This document shows positions 12,405 through 23,251 of a DNA stretch of 64,000 bases, piece by piece (the stretch's first letter is position 1; the number at the start of each line of letters is the position of its first letter). Made by a program: the position numbers and the translations under genes. The notes beneath the pieces are model-generated. The model was not told where the DNA came from. It was given only the letters and a program-made list of their open reading frames with translations, and ran no database searches. Source of the DNA: Trichosphaerium sp. ATCC 40318 (Eukaryota; Discosea; Flabellinia; Trichosidae); assembly GCA_038496445.1 (NCBI GenBank), contig JALMLS010000175.1:1-64000 (forward strand), given 5' to 3'.

Positions 12405-14076
12405 TCAAGAGTCTCGATAACGATCTCTGGAAGAACGGCGTGAGTCTCGATCCCTACGACAAAAATACATTAATATTCAACAAAAAAAAAATTAAAAAGA
12501 ATGCAAGGCGTCAAATTAACTTCTCTGTATGTACCTCGAGTAATCTTTACTATCTCTACGATAATCATCACGTTTATCGTATCTACACAATAATTAGACT
12601 CAATTTAAACACAATAGCAACAAAGCAATGAACTTTCTTTTTTCAAAGTATTACCTATCCCTATCTCTGTCCCGATAACCACGATCAGACCCTCTAGAAC
12701 GACTATCATAGCCTCTATCATAATCGCGCCTATCTCTATCACTTCTATCATAATCACGACGATCGCGTGACTCTCTATCTTTATAGTCTCTATCCCTTTC
12801 CCTACTGTCTCTATCTCTTGATCTACCATCTCTATACTTTCTCTCTTCCTCCTTCTCACGAAAGTACTCACGATTAGCTGGAGACGATGATGACTCAAGT
12901 AAACTCTTCCCACTAGATTCTTTAGGTTGCGCAGGTCTTGGTGGAGGATCAGGAAGATCTGGAAGAGTTGTAGGCTTTTTTTCGTAATGCCAACTTGGAT
13001 CAGGCAAAACTTTACTATTTTCAAGCGCCTCAGTTTGTAAAAGTAATTGACGCCTATCTTCACATATTTGTTCATAATTCTGAAGTGCTATGCTTGTCTC
13101 CAAGTCTTGATCCAATAGCTTCAAATTAACTCTATGTAGCTCTTGATCAGTGTCTATTTTCTTTCTGTGCAAAGACAATAACTACAAAAGAGCCCAATTA
13201 GTAAAGAACTAGATACATAAAGGTAGAAAACAGCTTATTTGAGCTTAAAAAAATGCTTGGCGTTAAGAAATAGTTTCATATTGGAGGGAAACTTTTTTGT
13301 AGAATCAAATAAAACGCCATAGAGTTGATTTTATGTCCGTTTTGACGATAGTTTTTGCTCATTGTTATCAAAAAAATGCCATAAATACATAATTTTAATT
13401 AAATAAGCGCCCATGGCGTTATTCAGTTGTAAACGATAAAGTTGTAGTTTGGAATATTTAAATCTTTTTCAAAAAAAACGTACCTCGTCTTCACAGCGAT
13501 TAATTTGGTCTGAACTGCGGGATAGTATTCTATGGAGCTCTTTCATTGCTGGCGTGATGCTTTCGGGCAAAAGGCCATCTAAAGTTACTTTTGGCCGTTT
13601 TAATTTTTTAACAGGCGCTCTACTAGCGCTTCCACTACTCGTGGATAGATTATGTGCAGAATTGTCGCGAGAATTACTGTAGCCTCCTTTTGGAGACGAG
13701 TTAGCATATCTATGGCGCCCATAATTGTTTCTATCGCCATAAGATTGATAATGGCCTGATTTGTGCTGGTAACTTTGTGAGTGCGCGAAATGCGACGAAG
13801 GCCTCCCTTGATTATCGCCTGAGTGGGAGTGGTAATTCTTAGCGTGTCCATTAAAAGAAGGGGAGTTTCTGTAGGGACCATAGTGTGATTGGCCAGAATT
13901 GCTTCTATGACCGCTATACGAGTTGCCCTGCGGTCTACTACCAGAATTTCGTTTATTGCCGTCCCTGGTTTATTGGTTAGTCGTTTTGCAAATTCAACAG
14001 CAGACACGTACCATTGCCTTCTAGAATTATCGTAGTGCGTGTTTCGGTCGTTGTAGGGATGATAACGAGCACTCAT
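12405..14076 (-). CDS. SR/RD-repeat protein, probable RNA-associated
   Basis: Not a recognised orthologue. The start at 14076 gives MSARYHPYNDRNTHYDNSRR, then a disordered Ser/Gly/His/Tyr/Asn-rich region. A helical middle part (KVTLDGLLPESITPAMKELHR, then a coiled-coil-like LHRKKIDTDQELHRVNLKLL) leads to a proline patch (DLPDPPPRPAQP). The C-terminus is a long Arg-Asp/Arg-Ser tail (RDRDSRERDRDYKDRESR and similar). The tail continues through two more small exons (about 12545-12590 and 12405-12455), both still RD/RS-rich in the spliced frame, ending YRDS; this supports the join. The intron near 13183-13484 is about 300 nt, long for this genome. RD/RS tails are typical of splicing or mRNA-processing factors, so a nuclear RNA role is inferred only from composition. 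Confidence 0.7.
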
Positions 14077-14169
14077 TGGCCGCTCAAAGCCTCTGAAGTG
14101 TTAACACCAGTTTTTTGCGCCACTTTTTTGTGAGTCAATAAAAATCGTGTTGTTTTCGAATAATGTTGG
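14077..14169. promoter_or_regulatory. Short bidirectional promoter interval
   Basis: Only 93 bases separate the start codons of the SR/RD-rich gene (-) and the FANCA-like gene (+). Both core promoters must therefore sit here or inside coding sequence. The interval contains a T-rich stretch followed by GCGCCAC (about 14112-14123), resembling half of an E2F-type site; that reading is tentative. Confidence 0.5.
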
Positions 14170-17100
14170 ATGAAACGTAAAGCAACGGGTCTTGACGGTG
14201 GCCCAGCGCGTAAGCGATTGTTGTCTGGTGATACGAGCGCGTTAAAGATAAAAGAAGCAATTATTGAACTAATCATAGATACTAATGCTACATCTGTTAC
14301 AGAGCGTCATCATGGTACAATTATTGAGTACTTTTAATTACCAAATGTAACGTGTCATGTAGAAACGCCGTTCATTAGTTCGGCGTTACTTATAGATGAG
14401 ATAAAAGCGAAAATAGACTTGTTAAAGGACGAAAATTATCAAGGATCAGCTAAACTAACCTCAAAACTTTTAATTGAATGGCTACAACGCGCCAAGGTGT
14501 CATATATCTACCATAATTTTATTTTAACGCCAAAACAGGATAGTTCAGAAAAAGATGTCATTGACACCGTTAAAAAAGTCCAAAATGTGCACAAACCAAG
14601 TCGTAAGGCATTCTTGGAGTATGCAACAAATTCAGCAGCGCCTCTTGTAAACGTACAATTGCTTATAGCGTTACACAAGTCAACAGACTTATTTTCTCTG
14701 AGGTTCGATTTTTAAACAAAATCCTAAGTTATTTGCAACGTTCTAGTGGTTAACCTTCGTATCAAAATTAGGGAATACTTTTCAAGAATAGACAATAAAA
14801 CTACATCGTCACTTGTAGATAATTTACGTGACTTGTCATCCAACCAAGGAGCGTTTAGAGGTGAATAATATTCAATGGTTTTTTTTTTTCGATTAATTAA
14901 GTGTAGAATTCCTGAGCATTCTTTTGACTGTATTATCTGAGAGGTTCTTGAGTAATTCACCTATATTCGCTTACATGTATTTTTGATTAGGGAGTCTCCT
15001 ATTTGCACCCGCATTCTTGAAGAACTTGTAACGATTGACTTTATACAAGAATCCAAAAGTACTCATTAATTTTTGCTCTTCATCTTTACTCACCACTTGA
15101 AAGATAACACCACAACTCTTTCAGTTCTACAACACTTTACAAAAATGGACCAACAAAGTGTTAAACCTTGGTTCCACCACGTATTGCACAGTATGCTTCA
15201 ATCAGGCTACAGCACTCCTTTAACCAACAGTAAGTTTACCTTTTTTAAAGTGAAAAAAAAAACCAAACAAACCATAATACTCATCTTGATTAGGTATCTC
15301 AGAGGCCGTAGACTTGCCTAAAACTCTAAAGAAAGTACTGAGAGAGCTGATATCATATTTCAAGCCTCTGGTAATTTTTGAGGAGATTCAAAAAGCGTTA
15401 ACAAGAGGAATAACTTCATCTTTTTTAATGACAAGATATTTTCTTGAGATCTTAATGCGTGAAGCCCCATTAAAGTCATTGAAAGCATCTAAGGCTTTAA
15501 TATGTAGTATAGCTACTGATTCAGTTGCTTTAGCAGATAACAGAAAGATGGCAGGTATGTTAAGCTAAACAATTCCAAGCTTTGTTTACTGATGTGTTTG
15601 TAGATTGTATCAAGTTACTTGAGTATATCACGACGTGTAATTCAGATGATGCATGGAAACCCCAATACAGTTCTTGGTTTCAAGTGCGTTCGTTTACATT
15701 GTACTTAAGGTTGTAATAACAGTATTAGTACTTGTTTGTAGATGCAGAAACAAGCGTTGTTAAAAATAAGAAAGGACAACAATTTTTATCTGATGTTTTG
15801 AACCATTTAGTTCAAACAACACCGACTCCTTTTCTTCGTGTATGTTACTATCTTGGATTGTATTACTTATTGATACTTACATGTTTATCAAAAGGCTAAT
15901 ATTAGAGCATTTCAAAACGTGAAGACCCGTTGTATAAAACTTTACAGAAAATCTGCTCAGAACAAGCTCCTTGATCGTGGTGATGAGTCTCAAGTTAAAC
16001 CTGTTGGTGAGTATAGATACCGACAATCTATTTATTATACTAAAACTGCTTAGAATCACCAGATGCGTATGTTGATGCATTCGTGGAGCTCTATGCAAAG
16101 TACGTAATAACATCTGTTGTTCGTCTAAGTTTGGATTAGGAAAAAAGTAGTACCCAAAGATCTGCATACTTTGCGACTTTTTAAGGCCAATTATTTCTCC
16201 AATATTTTCTTACCTGAGTTGCTTAAACCCGAACCTCTTGCTTTCATAAAGGGAACGCCAAAATACGGTCTAATCAATACGCTAGCAAACCAAAAGGTAA
16301 AGCCAAAAACTCGTTGGAAAATATTGACACTTTTAGTACATAAGTCGTGAGCTTTTACTAGACTGGAACAAGTCTTGTAGAGCTATGGATATCAATAATG
16401 TATGCGTTAGCGAAGAAGGAGTTATTGATATTCTTGAGAGCGCGTTTAAACAATTGGATAAAGCCCAAAGACAGCTTATCGAAGTAGTCAATGAAAATGG
16501 TAAGCTTTTTCTTAGTTTTTAGTTAATGTCTAGAAGGCGCTCCAACATCTATATCTGGTTGTATAGATAGAATATCGAAGGCAGTATTGCGTACTCTCGA
16601 ATTACCTAAAGAAGAACAGTATGCGGAACAAGAAGTCGCAATCGTGAATAGAACAACACGTGTTCTATTGAATACGTTTCACAGAATTGTAAAATCAAAG
16701 AACCTTTCTATCAAACAACATGCTAGATGGTATGGTATTTTAGATATCCTTAATTTAGTATTACTTATTGCATTGTTACAGGGCAACACCATTTGTAGAA
16801 AATTTATTTATTCGACATCCAGCATTGCAAAGAACTTTAGTGAAGAAGATTCAAAGTATTATCTCTGTGGAACAAAAAGCAAAGATTATCGACAATACAC
16901 AACTTTCTTCATTGTCGAATCTATTAGCCCTTCATGGCGCAATGATGGAGCCTGGATCAAAGGTATGCATACAAGGTTATTTATAAACAGCTTATTAAAG
17001 CGAAGAACCCTGTGGAGCGTATTTTTAGCCATCGACCTAAAACTGTTGCACAGTTTACTGTGCTTTCTCAATTGGCTGTGAATTGCATGGTAACTATTCT

Positions 17101-18973
17101 TGAGATGTTTCCAAAAGTACATGTTGATAAGCACACAATGTTGCCTAGTAGTAAGTACCAGACAGAAGGAGATCAAGTTCAATGTGATGCATCCAATAGA
17201 GGTAAACTTGTGTTCTGATAGTGATGTTTTTTACGTGTTTCATTTACTCACTTCTGTCTGACAGGTAGAATACCTCTATGTATATTACGTAATCTCATGT
17301 GGGTGCGTGGACGATTGAAATTTAAAAGAGGAAATTTCATGGGCCTTGATAAAGGCCGTGTTGAAAAACTCAACCGGCTAACTTCTGATTTAAAAAATCT
17401 GTTTATTGATCCAGTCGTTAAAGTACAAAAACCGATAAAATTAGCCATAACATTAACGTCATATTGTAAAGGTTTTGATGAAGAGGAACAGAGGAATAAT
17501 GGATATAGAATCATGGCTTTCACACGAAATCGTTATCACTGATGACTTTTTGAGTATGCAAAGGTACGATCTCTAGATGGTCATATTTTTTCTTGTAATT
17601 TTCTTTGTTTTTCATGTTGAGTAAACTACAACCCTATAGGGCTCTGCTTTTACCTTACGCTAACTTTCTGCGCTTCTTAATAGACTTATGGAATACACAA
17701 GACATGTGTTATTTACCGATATGTTGCAAGCTAAAAAAGATGAAACAACATTCTGCAAGCAGTTCTTTGAGGTTTTAATCAAGCTGAAAAAAAGCGAAGA
17801 TAGTGTTCGTATTTTTCAATTATCATCAATTTGCGCCGATATGTGTATGAGAGTATCTTCATCAATCGAATCAAATGAAAGGTAGGATCACGTGTTCTTT
17901 CTGAGCCAAGTTTTTTTCCCTTTTTTTGCGTTCGCATACTGACACGTTCTGTTTAGTTGGATTATGAATTGGATTGAACAGTTTCTGCGGCTAGATAAAC
18001 CTGTCAAAGACTTTGATGATATGCTGTGTTTATTACAATCTTGGCCTCCTTATTTCATTTTAACAAGCCGATTGAAGCCAAGGTTAATAAGATCTTCATA
18101 TCACATGTTTTTCTAAATTTCTATTTAGTGTTGAAACACTGTCTAAATCTTTAGAACGATTAAAAACTGTATATATACTAGGAATGGAAACTAATAAGAA
18201 TGTATTGTCCTGTCAGCATGTATCAGAACACTGTACGGACGTTTGGAGACTTTTTACGAGATTTACTAATTTTTTTTTTTAAAGATGTTGACTTTCATTG
18301 CCTTGTCTTATGCAGCTTGGCTGACATTGTATCAATGAACTCAGAAACAAATGATGTTTCAGATACTTTAAAGGTACGTTTAAGAGTATCTACGCGTCCC
18401 TAACATGCCACAAGGAGTTTGTTGAGAGTAATCAAGACTTTATTGTTGAATGGGCTTGCATATGGAATACATTGACTGTAAGAACACAAAGTGTTCTTTC
18501 TAAAATTTCATGCTTCGCAACAATATCAAGTCTTGCGTCTTGTATTCAATGCTTTCTTGAGCCACAGTACGCATTGCTTAAACTTAGTTTTTATTAATGA
18601 GAACGACTTATAGGCGTATTCATTGGAATGTTGTTGAAGACTGTGTTATTTCTTTTCCAGATTTAACAGCGAAATCGATGTTTTCTGCGTCAGTACGTAG
18701 GATACAAGAACCATTAACAAATGGGTATGATGAAGGCGTATTATTAAGTAATAAGATTTGTGCATTAATAAAGTACACAAAAGAGGTATGTTGTGAAGAA
18801 AGCAACATTAGCAAAAGCGATATTAAAATACATTCTAGGAACTTGAAGATGATGACAATATTTTCTTGTCACACTTACGTATGTGCCTAGAAAAGGCTTC
18901 AGGCATGCTTAAATATGTTAATGACAAGGCTTCCATAGAAGGATTTATAAATCAGCTACATAGCGCATTGTAA
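14170..18973 (+). CDS. Large helical-repeat protein, FANCA-like
   Basis: Long multi-exon gene starting MKRKATGLDGGPARKRLLSG (basic, nuclear-like) and ending QLHSAL. The best family signal lies at about 15600-16330. A YSSWFQ segment, then a helical stretch with QTTPTPFLRANIRAF, are followed by LFKANYFSNIFLPELLKP and LAFIKGTPKYGLIN. The order and wording match the FANCA core region, where YADWF is followed by a [21 protein letters not shown] block and a VAFIESLKRADKIP block. A later LLALHGAMM (about 16920) fits the next conserved helix. FANCA is a scaffold subunit of the Fanconi anaemia core ubiquitin ligase acting on DNA crosslinks. The rest is too diverged to assign by eye, so another alpha-solenoid nuclear protein is possible. 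About 20 short introns. Confidence 0.5.
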
Positions 18974-19334
18974 CAATATTGTAAAAACACGTGAATATTT
19001 TCAAAAAAAGTATCCAAATAGCTTTCGATGCTTGACAATACCTTAAGTGTACTTTATTTAATCTATTAAAATCATAGAAATATCGGCTCGACTCCTACAT
19101 GCGGTATCAGTCTGTCAAGACAATATATATTATAGACTGTCTACACAACTTAATTAAGGCGTTGTGGCAGCATTTGATTGTACATGTTTTGACTTCTGCT
19201 TATGATTGTTACAAGAAAATTAACGAAAAGTGATACTGGTACAAATGTAGTGTTTTATGAAGAAAAGCCGTCTTTGCATCAATCAACATCTTGCGTCAAA
19301 TAAACATACTGTAAACCGATTTGAGCCTCATCTA
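18974..19334. other. Convergent intergenic region
   Basis: Lies between the ends of two converging genes (FANCA-like + and LRR -). No open frame or RNA gene was recognised. It should hold both 3' UTRs. Confidence 0.4.
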
Positions 19335-20471
19335 CTATATGTCAACAAAAATTGCAGGTTGATGCTCTTTCAGCGCTTTGACTCCTTCATCAGTTATATG
19401 TCCACAATTACACAGACCAATAATGTATACACCTGATAAAGCCTTTAATCCTTCATCTGTTACTTTTGTGCGATCCAAGTAAATAGTATGTACACCAGCC
19501 AACGCTTTCAAGCCTTCATCAGTCACATTTGTATATGATAAATCTATAGTGTGCACACCTGCCAATGCCTTGATACCGTCATCAGTTAAAAGTAAACAAT
19601 AAGACAGATTGATATTGTATACACCTGACAACACCTTCAATCCTTCACCTGATACTTTTGTGAATGTTAAGTTAATAGTATGTACACCAGCCAACGCTTT
19701 CAAGCCTTCATCAGTCACATTTGTATATGATAAATCTATAGTGTGCACACCTGCCAATGCCTTGACTCCTTCATCACTTATTTGTTTACAAGATGCCAAG
19801 CAGATAGTATGTACGCCACCTAATGCTTTCAATTCCTTATCTCTTACGCATTGCAGACCGCGTAAATCGATGGTATGTACACCAGACAATGCCCTTATAC
19901 CTTTATCTATGGCATTGCAACCTTGTAAATTGATTTCGTATACCCCAGCCAATGCCTTGACTCCTTCATCATTTATTTGTTTACAACCGAACAAGTTGAT
20001 AGTGTGTACGCCAGATAATAGCTTTAAGTCTTCATCACAAACTCCGGTGATAGATAAATCAATACTGTGAACACCTGCCAGTGACTTAAAGCATTCATTG
20101 TTCAGATTAACATTTGACAAATTAATAGTATGTACGCCTTCTAATGCCCTTATTCCTTCGATTGTTATATCTCCACAACATCTTAAGTCTATTGATCTTA
20201 CACCAGCAAGTAGGTGCAAATACCTATCGGCACGAAATCCAAAGTTCTCCATTGACAAATGTGTATTTTGAAGTAACAGGCTGCCAGAAAGTATGTCTAT
20301 GTTTGTCCTCGAAACCATGATAGAACCATATCCAATGTATTTATGTACGATATTTCGCATGAAATGGCATGTTTGAGCTGATTTGAGTGTAAATACACCT
20401 TGTTTAAGGATATGAACTACTATTTCGACAGGGAGATCAACTATACTCTCATTTGTGGTATTACTTGCCAT
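19335..20471 (-). CDS. Intronless F-box-like/leucine-rich-repeat protein
   Basis: Single open frame of 378 codons starting MASNTTNESIVDLPVEIVVHIL, an F-box-like N-terminus. From about residue 85 there are roughly twelve or more LRR units of 18-23 residues on the pattern VKALAGVHTIDLSYTNVTDEG. The repeats resemble the AMN1/cysteine-containing LRRs of F-box proteins but have a very uniform GVHTIDL core. Family members with an F-box act as substrate receptors of SCF ubiquitin ligases; whether this domain binds Skp1 is unknown. Two repeat blocks are identical at DNA level, indicating recent internal duplication or gene conversion. A close paralogue is at 33644-34855. The lack of introns contrasts with nearly all neighbours and suggests retroposition or transfer, possibly from a giant virus. 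Confidence 0.8.
   Translation of the reverse strand: MASNTTNESIVDLPVEIVVHILKQGVFTLKSAQTCHFMRNIVHKYIGYGSIMVSRTNIDILSGSLLLQNTHLSMENFGFRADRYLHLLAGVRSIDLRCCGDITIEGIRALEGVHTINLSNVNLNNECFKSLAGVHSIDLSITGVCDEDLKLLSGVHTINLFGCKQINDEGVKALAGVYEINLQGCNAIDKGIRALSGVHTIDLRGLQCVRDKELKALGGVHTICLASCKQISDEGVKALAGVHTIDLSYTNVTDEGLKALAGVHTINLTFTKVSGEGLKVLSGVYNINLSYCLLLTDDGIKALAGVHTIDLSYTNVTDEGLKALAGVHTIYLDRTKVTDEGLKALSGVYIIGLCNCGHITDEGVKALKEHQPAIFVDI
19482..19765. repeat. 92-nt perfect direct repeat inside LRR gene
   Basis: Bases 19482-19573 and 19674-19765 are identical over 92 positions, offset by 192 bases (64 codons, three repeat units of 21-22 residues). Flanking LRR units differ much more, so the identity points to a recent unit duplication or gene conversion. 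The repeat periodicity also creates a spurious 153-codon open frame on the opposite strand (19609-20070). Confidence 0.9.
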
Positions 20472-20589
20472 GTTCTTTCTGAAATACTTGTTGAAATATC
20501 TTTGAACTGTGACTTATCACAAATAGTTTAAGCTACACAAAAAAAACACGTGAGATATTTTTAGTTTTTATTGCAATGTTCGAAAACAC

Positions 20590-20897
20590 ATGGAGAAAAA
20601 ACAAAACGTAGTTATTGATTTTTATTTGACTCTGCGTAGAATCTTTTTTTATAAATCTCAAGCATTTCAAACGTTTTATGTTCGCTGTGGCGTACCTCAA
20701 AGTTTAACTGTTTTGGTATTCGAAACACTTGTTGGACGTGGTTGTTACCAAAATATTACTGAAATAACAATGTTAGGAGAAATAATTATACAGGCGCGTG
20801 CTCGTTCGATTGTCTTTGTATTTGGTACGTTACTGTGTACCTTATGTGATCTTTATGTTGATCCTTTATACCAGATCTTGCCACATTGAAAACGTAA
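20590..20897 (+). CDS. Small hypothetical protein, one intron
   Basis: ATG at 20590 opens MEKKQNVVIDFYLTLRRIFF and continues to IIQARARSIVFVF. A GTACGT donor at about 20825 and an ACCAG acceptor near 20874 remove 50 bases, giving the end DLATLKT and a protein of about 86 residues. The splice signals are the main support. I do not recognise the family and see no signal peptide. It lies in a 650-base gap between the LRR and MORN-variant genes, and a chance open frame is possible. Confidence 0.3.
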
Positions 20898-21128
20898 TAT
20901 CTTCTTTCATTGCTAGCAATATCAAGTCTATGTTACCAATGGTTTGTGACATGCAGTTCTATGTTAACCATCTCCTGTGTTGCAATCTATTTAATAGTAG
21001 GTACTACGAAATATTATTTAACTAAACACCAGATGTTGTTGTAAGATACTTTATTTAGGGTACAACAAGACACGTTTTTGTTAGTGAGTTACAACATATT
21101 GGCATGCCTTTGAGGCCTGTTTCTTTCC

Positions 21129-22472
21129 TTAACGTGATGCTTCAAGTTGGTCTTCTTCATATATAATGTCGCTGATACTTATAACTGTGTGTTCTTTGAA
21201 ATAAGTGCGGAGAAGAATATTCTTCTTGAAGAAACCATGGAAGTTCATTGATCCATCTTTATTCCACTTTCTGTAATGACCATCTTTTTTGCCGTTTTCG
21301 TATTGGCATCTTTTTGCAATCTTACCATTTCTATACCATATCTCACAACTACCATGTTTTTTATTATCAACAAAGTTCTTAATCCCCATTATAAGACCAC
21401 TATCATACCATCTTTTATATTCACCTTTTTTTTTATTGTGAGAATACTCACATTCTTTGATCAAAACACCAGATTCTCGCCATACTCGATATCGGCCGTG
21501 CTTGCTGCCACGATGATATGCACTGTCATATTCTAGCTTTCCATTTTTGTGCCATTGTCTAAAATCACCATGTAGTAAACCGTCAACCATATTAAGCGCT
21601 TCGGAAGCATTTTTTCCATTCTTAAAAAAACCTTGGTGTAAGCCATTCTCTTTGCCATCAATATAAAAATTCAATTGACATTTTTCACCACTATCATAGT
21701 ACTTCGTAGCTTTGCCTTGCTTTAAGCCATTTTTATAAGTACACTCATAGATAAGTATACCTTTTTTAGTCTCTGTATATTTTCCTTCTCTTTTTCCTTC
21801 AGTATTATAAAAACATTTCGATGTTGCTGGTGTTATATAGTACTGTCCATGTTGCCAGTGTACTTTTCCTTCAATATCGACTTTCATACAATATCTTTGA
21901 TGTTCGCCGTCTTTCCAATAACTTTCTTCAATGAGCTGACCGGATTTATTCCATATTTTTCTTAAACCATGCCTTAATCCTTCTTTGTAGTGAACTTCTT
22001 CGTGAACTTGACCATTTGGCCCGCACACCAAGTGTACACCTATCGGAGACCCTTTGTTGTATTCCCACTGTCTAGATAGTTTACCATCTATATGGTACTC
22101 TTTAATTTGACCATCAAGCTCTCCTTTATGACATGCTCCTTCTTCTCTTAACAGACCAGAAGCGAACCATTTTTTGTACTCTCCATGTTTTTTACCTTCC
22201 TCATACAACGTGCTGCTATAAAGAACTCCATTATCATGCCACACGCGCGACAAGCCGTGTAGAATACCGTTTTTGTAGTTTATTGCTTTCCAAAGAGAGT
22301 TTCGAGGGTGTGGATAGTTTTTGACAAAACACCCATGTTTTTCAAGATGGCTATTGAACCTAGACGTTAAAGCTGCTTGGTAGTTTAGTAAAGGCCACTT
22401 TACATACACACTACGGTCTAAACTTCTTATTAAGTATTGCAACTCTCCAGGAATACCAAGCAATGTATTCAT
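21129..22472 (-). CDS. Intronless MORN-variant repeat protein, 447 aa
   Basis: Starts MNTLLGIPGELQYLIRSL, followed by VYVKWPLL and TSRFNSHLEKHGCF, an F-box-like N-terminal module shared with 57675-58628 and the fragment at 201. The rest is about 15 units of roughly 23 residues, each with an NG.L core, a GxxHG or GxxxGxYKxW motif and aromatic residues (for example GKKHGEYKKWFASG, GSKHGRYRVWRESG). These are the MORN_2/YwqK-type repeats seen in bacterial YwqK proteins and in large families of giant DNA viruses. The function is unknown; MORN repeats are usually binding modules. It is a single exon in an intron-rich neighbourhood. No transmembrane segment or signal peptide is visible. Confidence 0.8.
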   Translation of the reverse strand: MNTLLGIPGELQYLIRSLDRSVYVKWPLLNYQAALTSRFNSHLEKHGCFVKNYPHPRNSLWKAINYKNGILHGLSRVWHDNGVLYSSTLYEEGKKHGEYKKWFASGLLREEGACHKGELDGQIKEYHIDGKLSRQWEYNKGSPIGVHLVCGPNGQVHEEVHYKEGLRHGLRKIWNKSGQLIEESYWKDGEHQRYCMKVDIEGKVHWQHGQYYITPATSKCFYNTEGKREGKYTETKKGILIYECTYKNGLKQGKATKYYDSGEKCQLNFYIDGKENGLHQGFFKNGKNASEALNMVDGLLHGDFRQWHKNGKLEYDSAYHRGSKHGRYRVWRESGVLIKECEYSHNKKKGEYKRWYDSGLIMGIKNFVDNKKHGSCEIWYRNGKIAKRCQYENGKKDGHYRKWNKDGSMNFHGFFKKNILLRTYFKEHTVISISDIIYEEDQLEASR

Positions 22473-22995
22473 AGCGTGTTGTCCTGGTGGTTGTTAGAGA
22501 AGAAAAAAAAAGTGGAATGTTCAGTGAACTTTATTTAGGAAACGCTAGTAGATCCTTCTTGGCAAATGGGTTACCAATTCAGTCATCTAAAAAAACAAAA
22601 TAGCGAAAACTGCAAGGAAGCAACTTGTGTTGCAACGTGACACAATAAGTCTCTCACTGTTAACTCTAGCTTAAATGTTGCTCAGACACGTGATGACTTA
22701 TTAAACTTAACATTTATTCGCTCAAGCCCTTTTGAGGTGTTGGTTGATAATAAATGACTGTTTTACTGGGAAAGTGGCGGTAGTAGCAGTCCACTATACC
22801 GCCCATACCTATACTATTGTGAAATTCTTGCTCTGCCTAACCTCGCTTTGATTGACAGCATCAAACCTGTAGCAATCTCAAAGCCTTTCGTTGCCAATGT
22901 TACTTTGCTGCTTAATAGTGAATTAAGTGATATGATCCAAATAGCACGTGATAGTAATATCAGTATAACCTGGACGCGTGTCAAACTTCAAAAAG
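22473..22995. other. Spacer with a possible orphan exon
   Basis: Between the MORN-variant gene (-) and the next small gene (+). A plus-strand frame from about 22758 to 23015 is open without an ATG (FYWESGGSSSPLYRPYLYY ... TRVKLQKDGTLQA). It overlaps the next gene's start in a different frame. It may be a remnant exon or chance; no family was recognised. Confidence 0.3.
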
Positions 22996-23214
22996 ATGGC
23001 ACTTTGCAAGCTTGAAAAGCGTTACAGGATGAAAAATATTAGAAATTACCTCGTTGCCCAGCAAAGTCCTTTAGAAGCGGCAGGCGAAGAAATGCCAAGC
23101 GAAGGCGAAGTAAATACTCAATTTGAAGCGCTCATGGTGACTACTCGATAGTGCACTTTTTAATACTCTAACCAACAATATTAGGATGATTTGGGTGCGC
23201 TAGAAGATTATTGA
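22996..23214 (+). CDS. Small acidic hypothetical protein
   Basis: ATG at 22996 gives MALCKLEKRYRMKNIRNYL, then EAAGEEMPSEGEVNTQFEALM. An intron at about 23138-23184 (GTGACT to ATATTAG) joins in frame to DDLGALEDY and a stop. The product is about 56 residues with a basic first half and an acidic second half. No family was recognised. The in-frame splice is the only support beyond openness. Confidence 0.35.
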
Positions 23215-23251
23215 CAACAGTACGAAGTTATTATATAACGACCTCTTAGGT

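Noticed and set aside
12251-12631. 126-codon plus-strand frame
   Set aside because: It overlaps the terminal exons of the SR/RD-rich gene on the minus strand, which splice cleanly in frame; the plus frame is Lys/Asn-rich and unlike any family.
12605-13075. 156-codon minus-strand frame rich in Ile/Glu
   Set aside because: Alternate frame of the RD-repeat exon; repeats give open shadows.
14700-14720. GGTTCGA resembling a tRNA B box
   Set aside because: No A box or acceptor pairing around it; it lies in the FANCA-like gene.
19609-20070. 153-codon open frame on the plus strand
   Set aside because: It is the antisense of the LRR repeats; their regular codon pattern keeps the opposite frame open, and the protein (repeated VCTPANAF.PSS) mirrors the repeat period.
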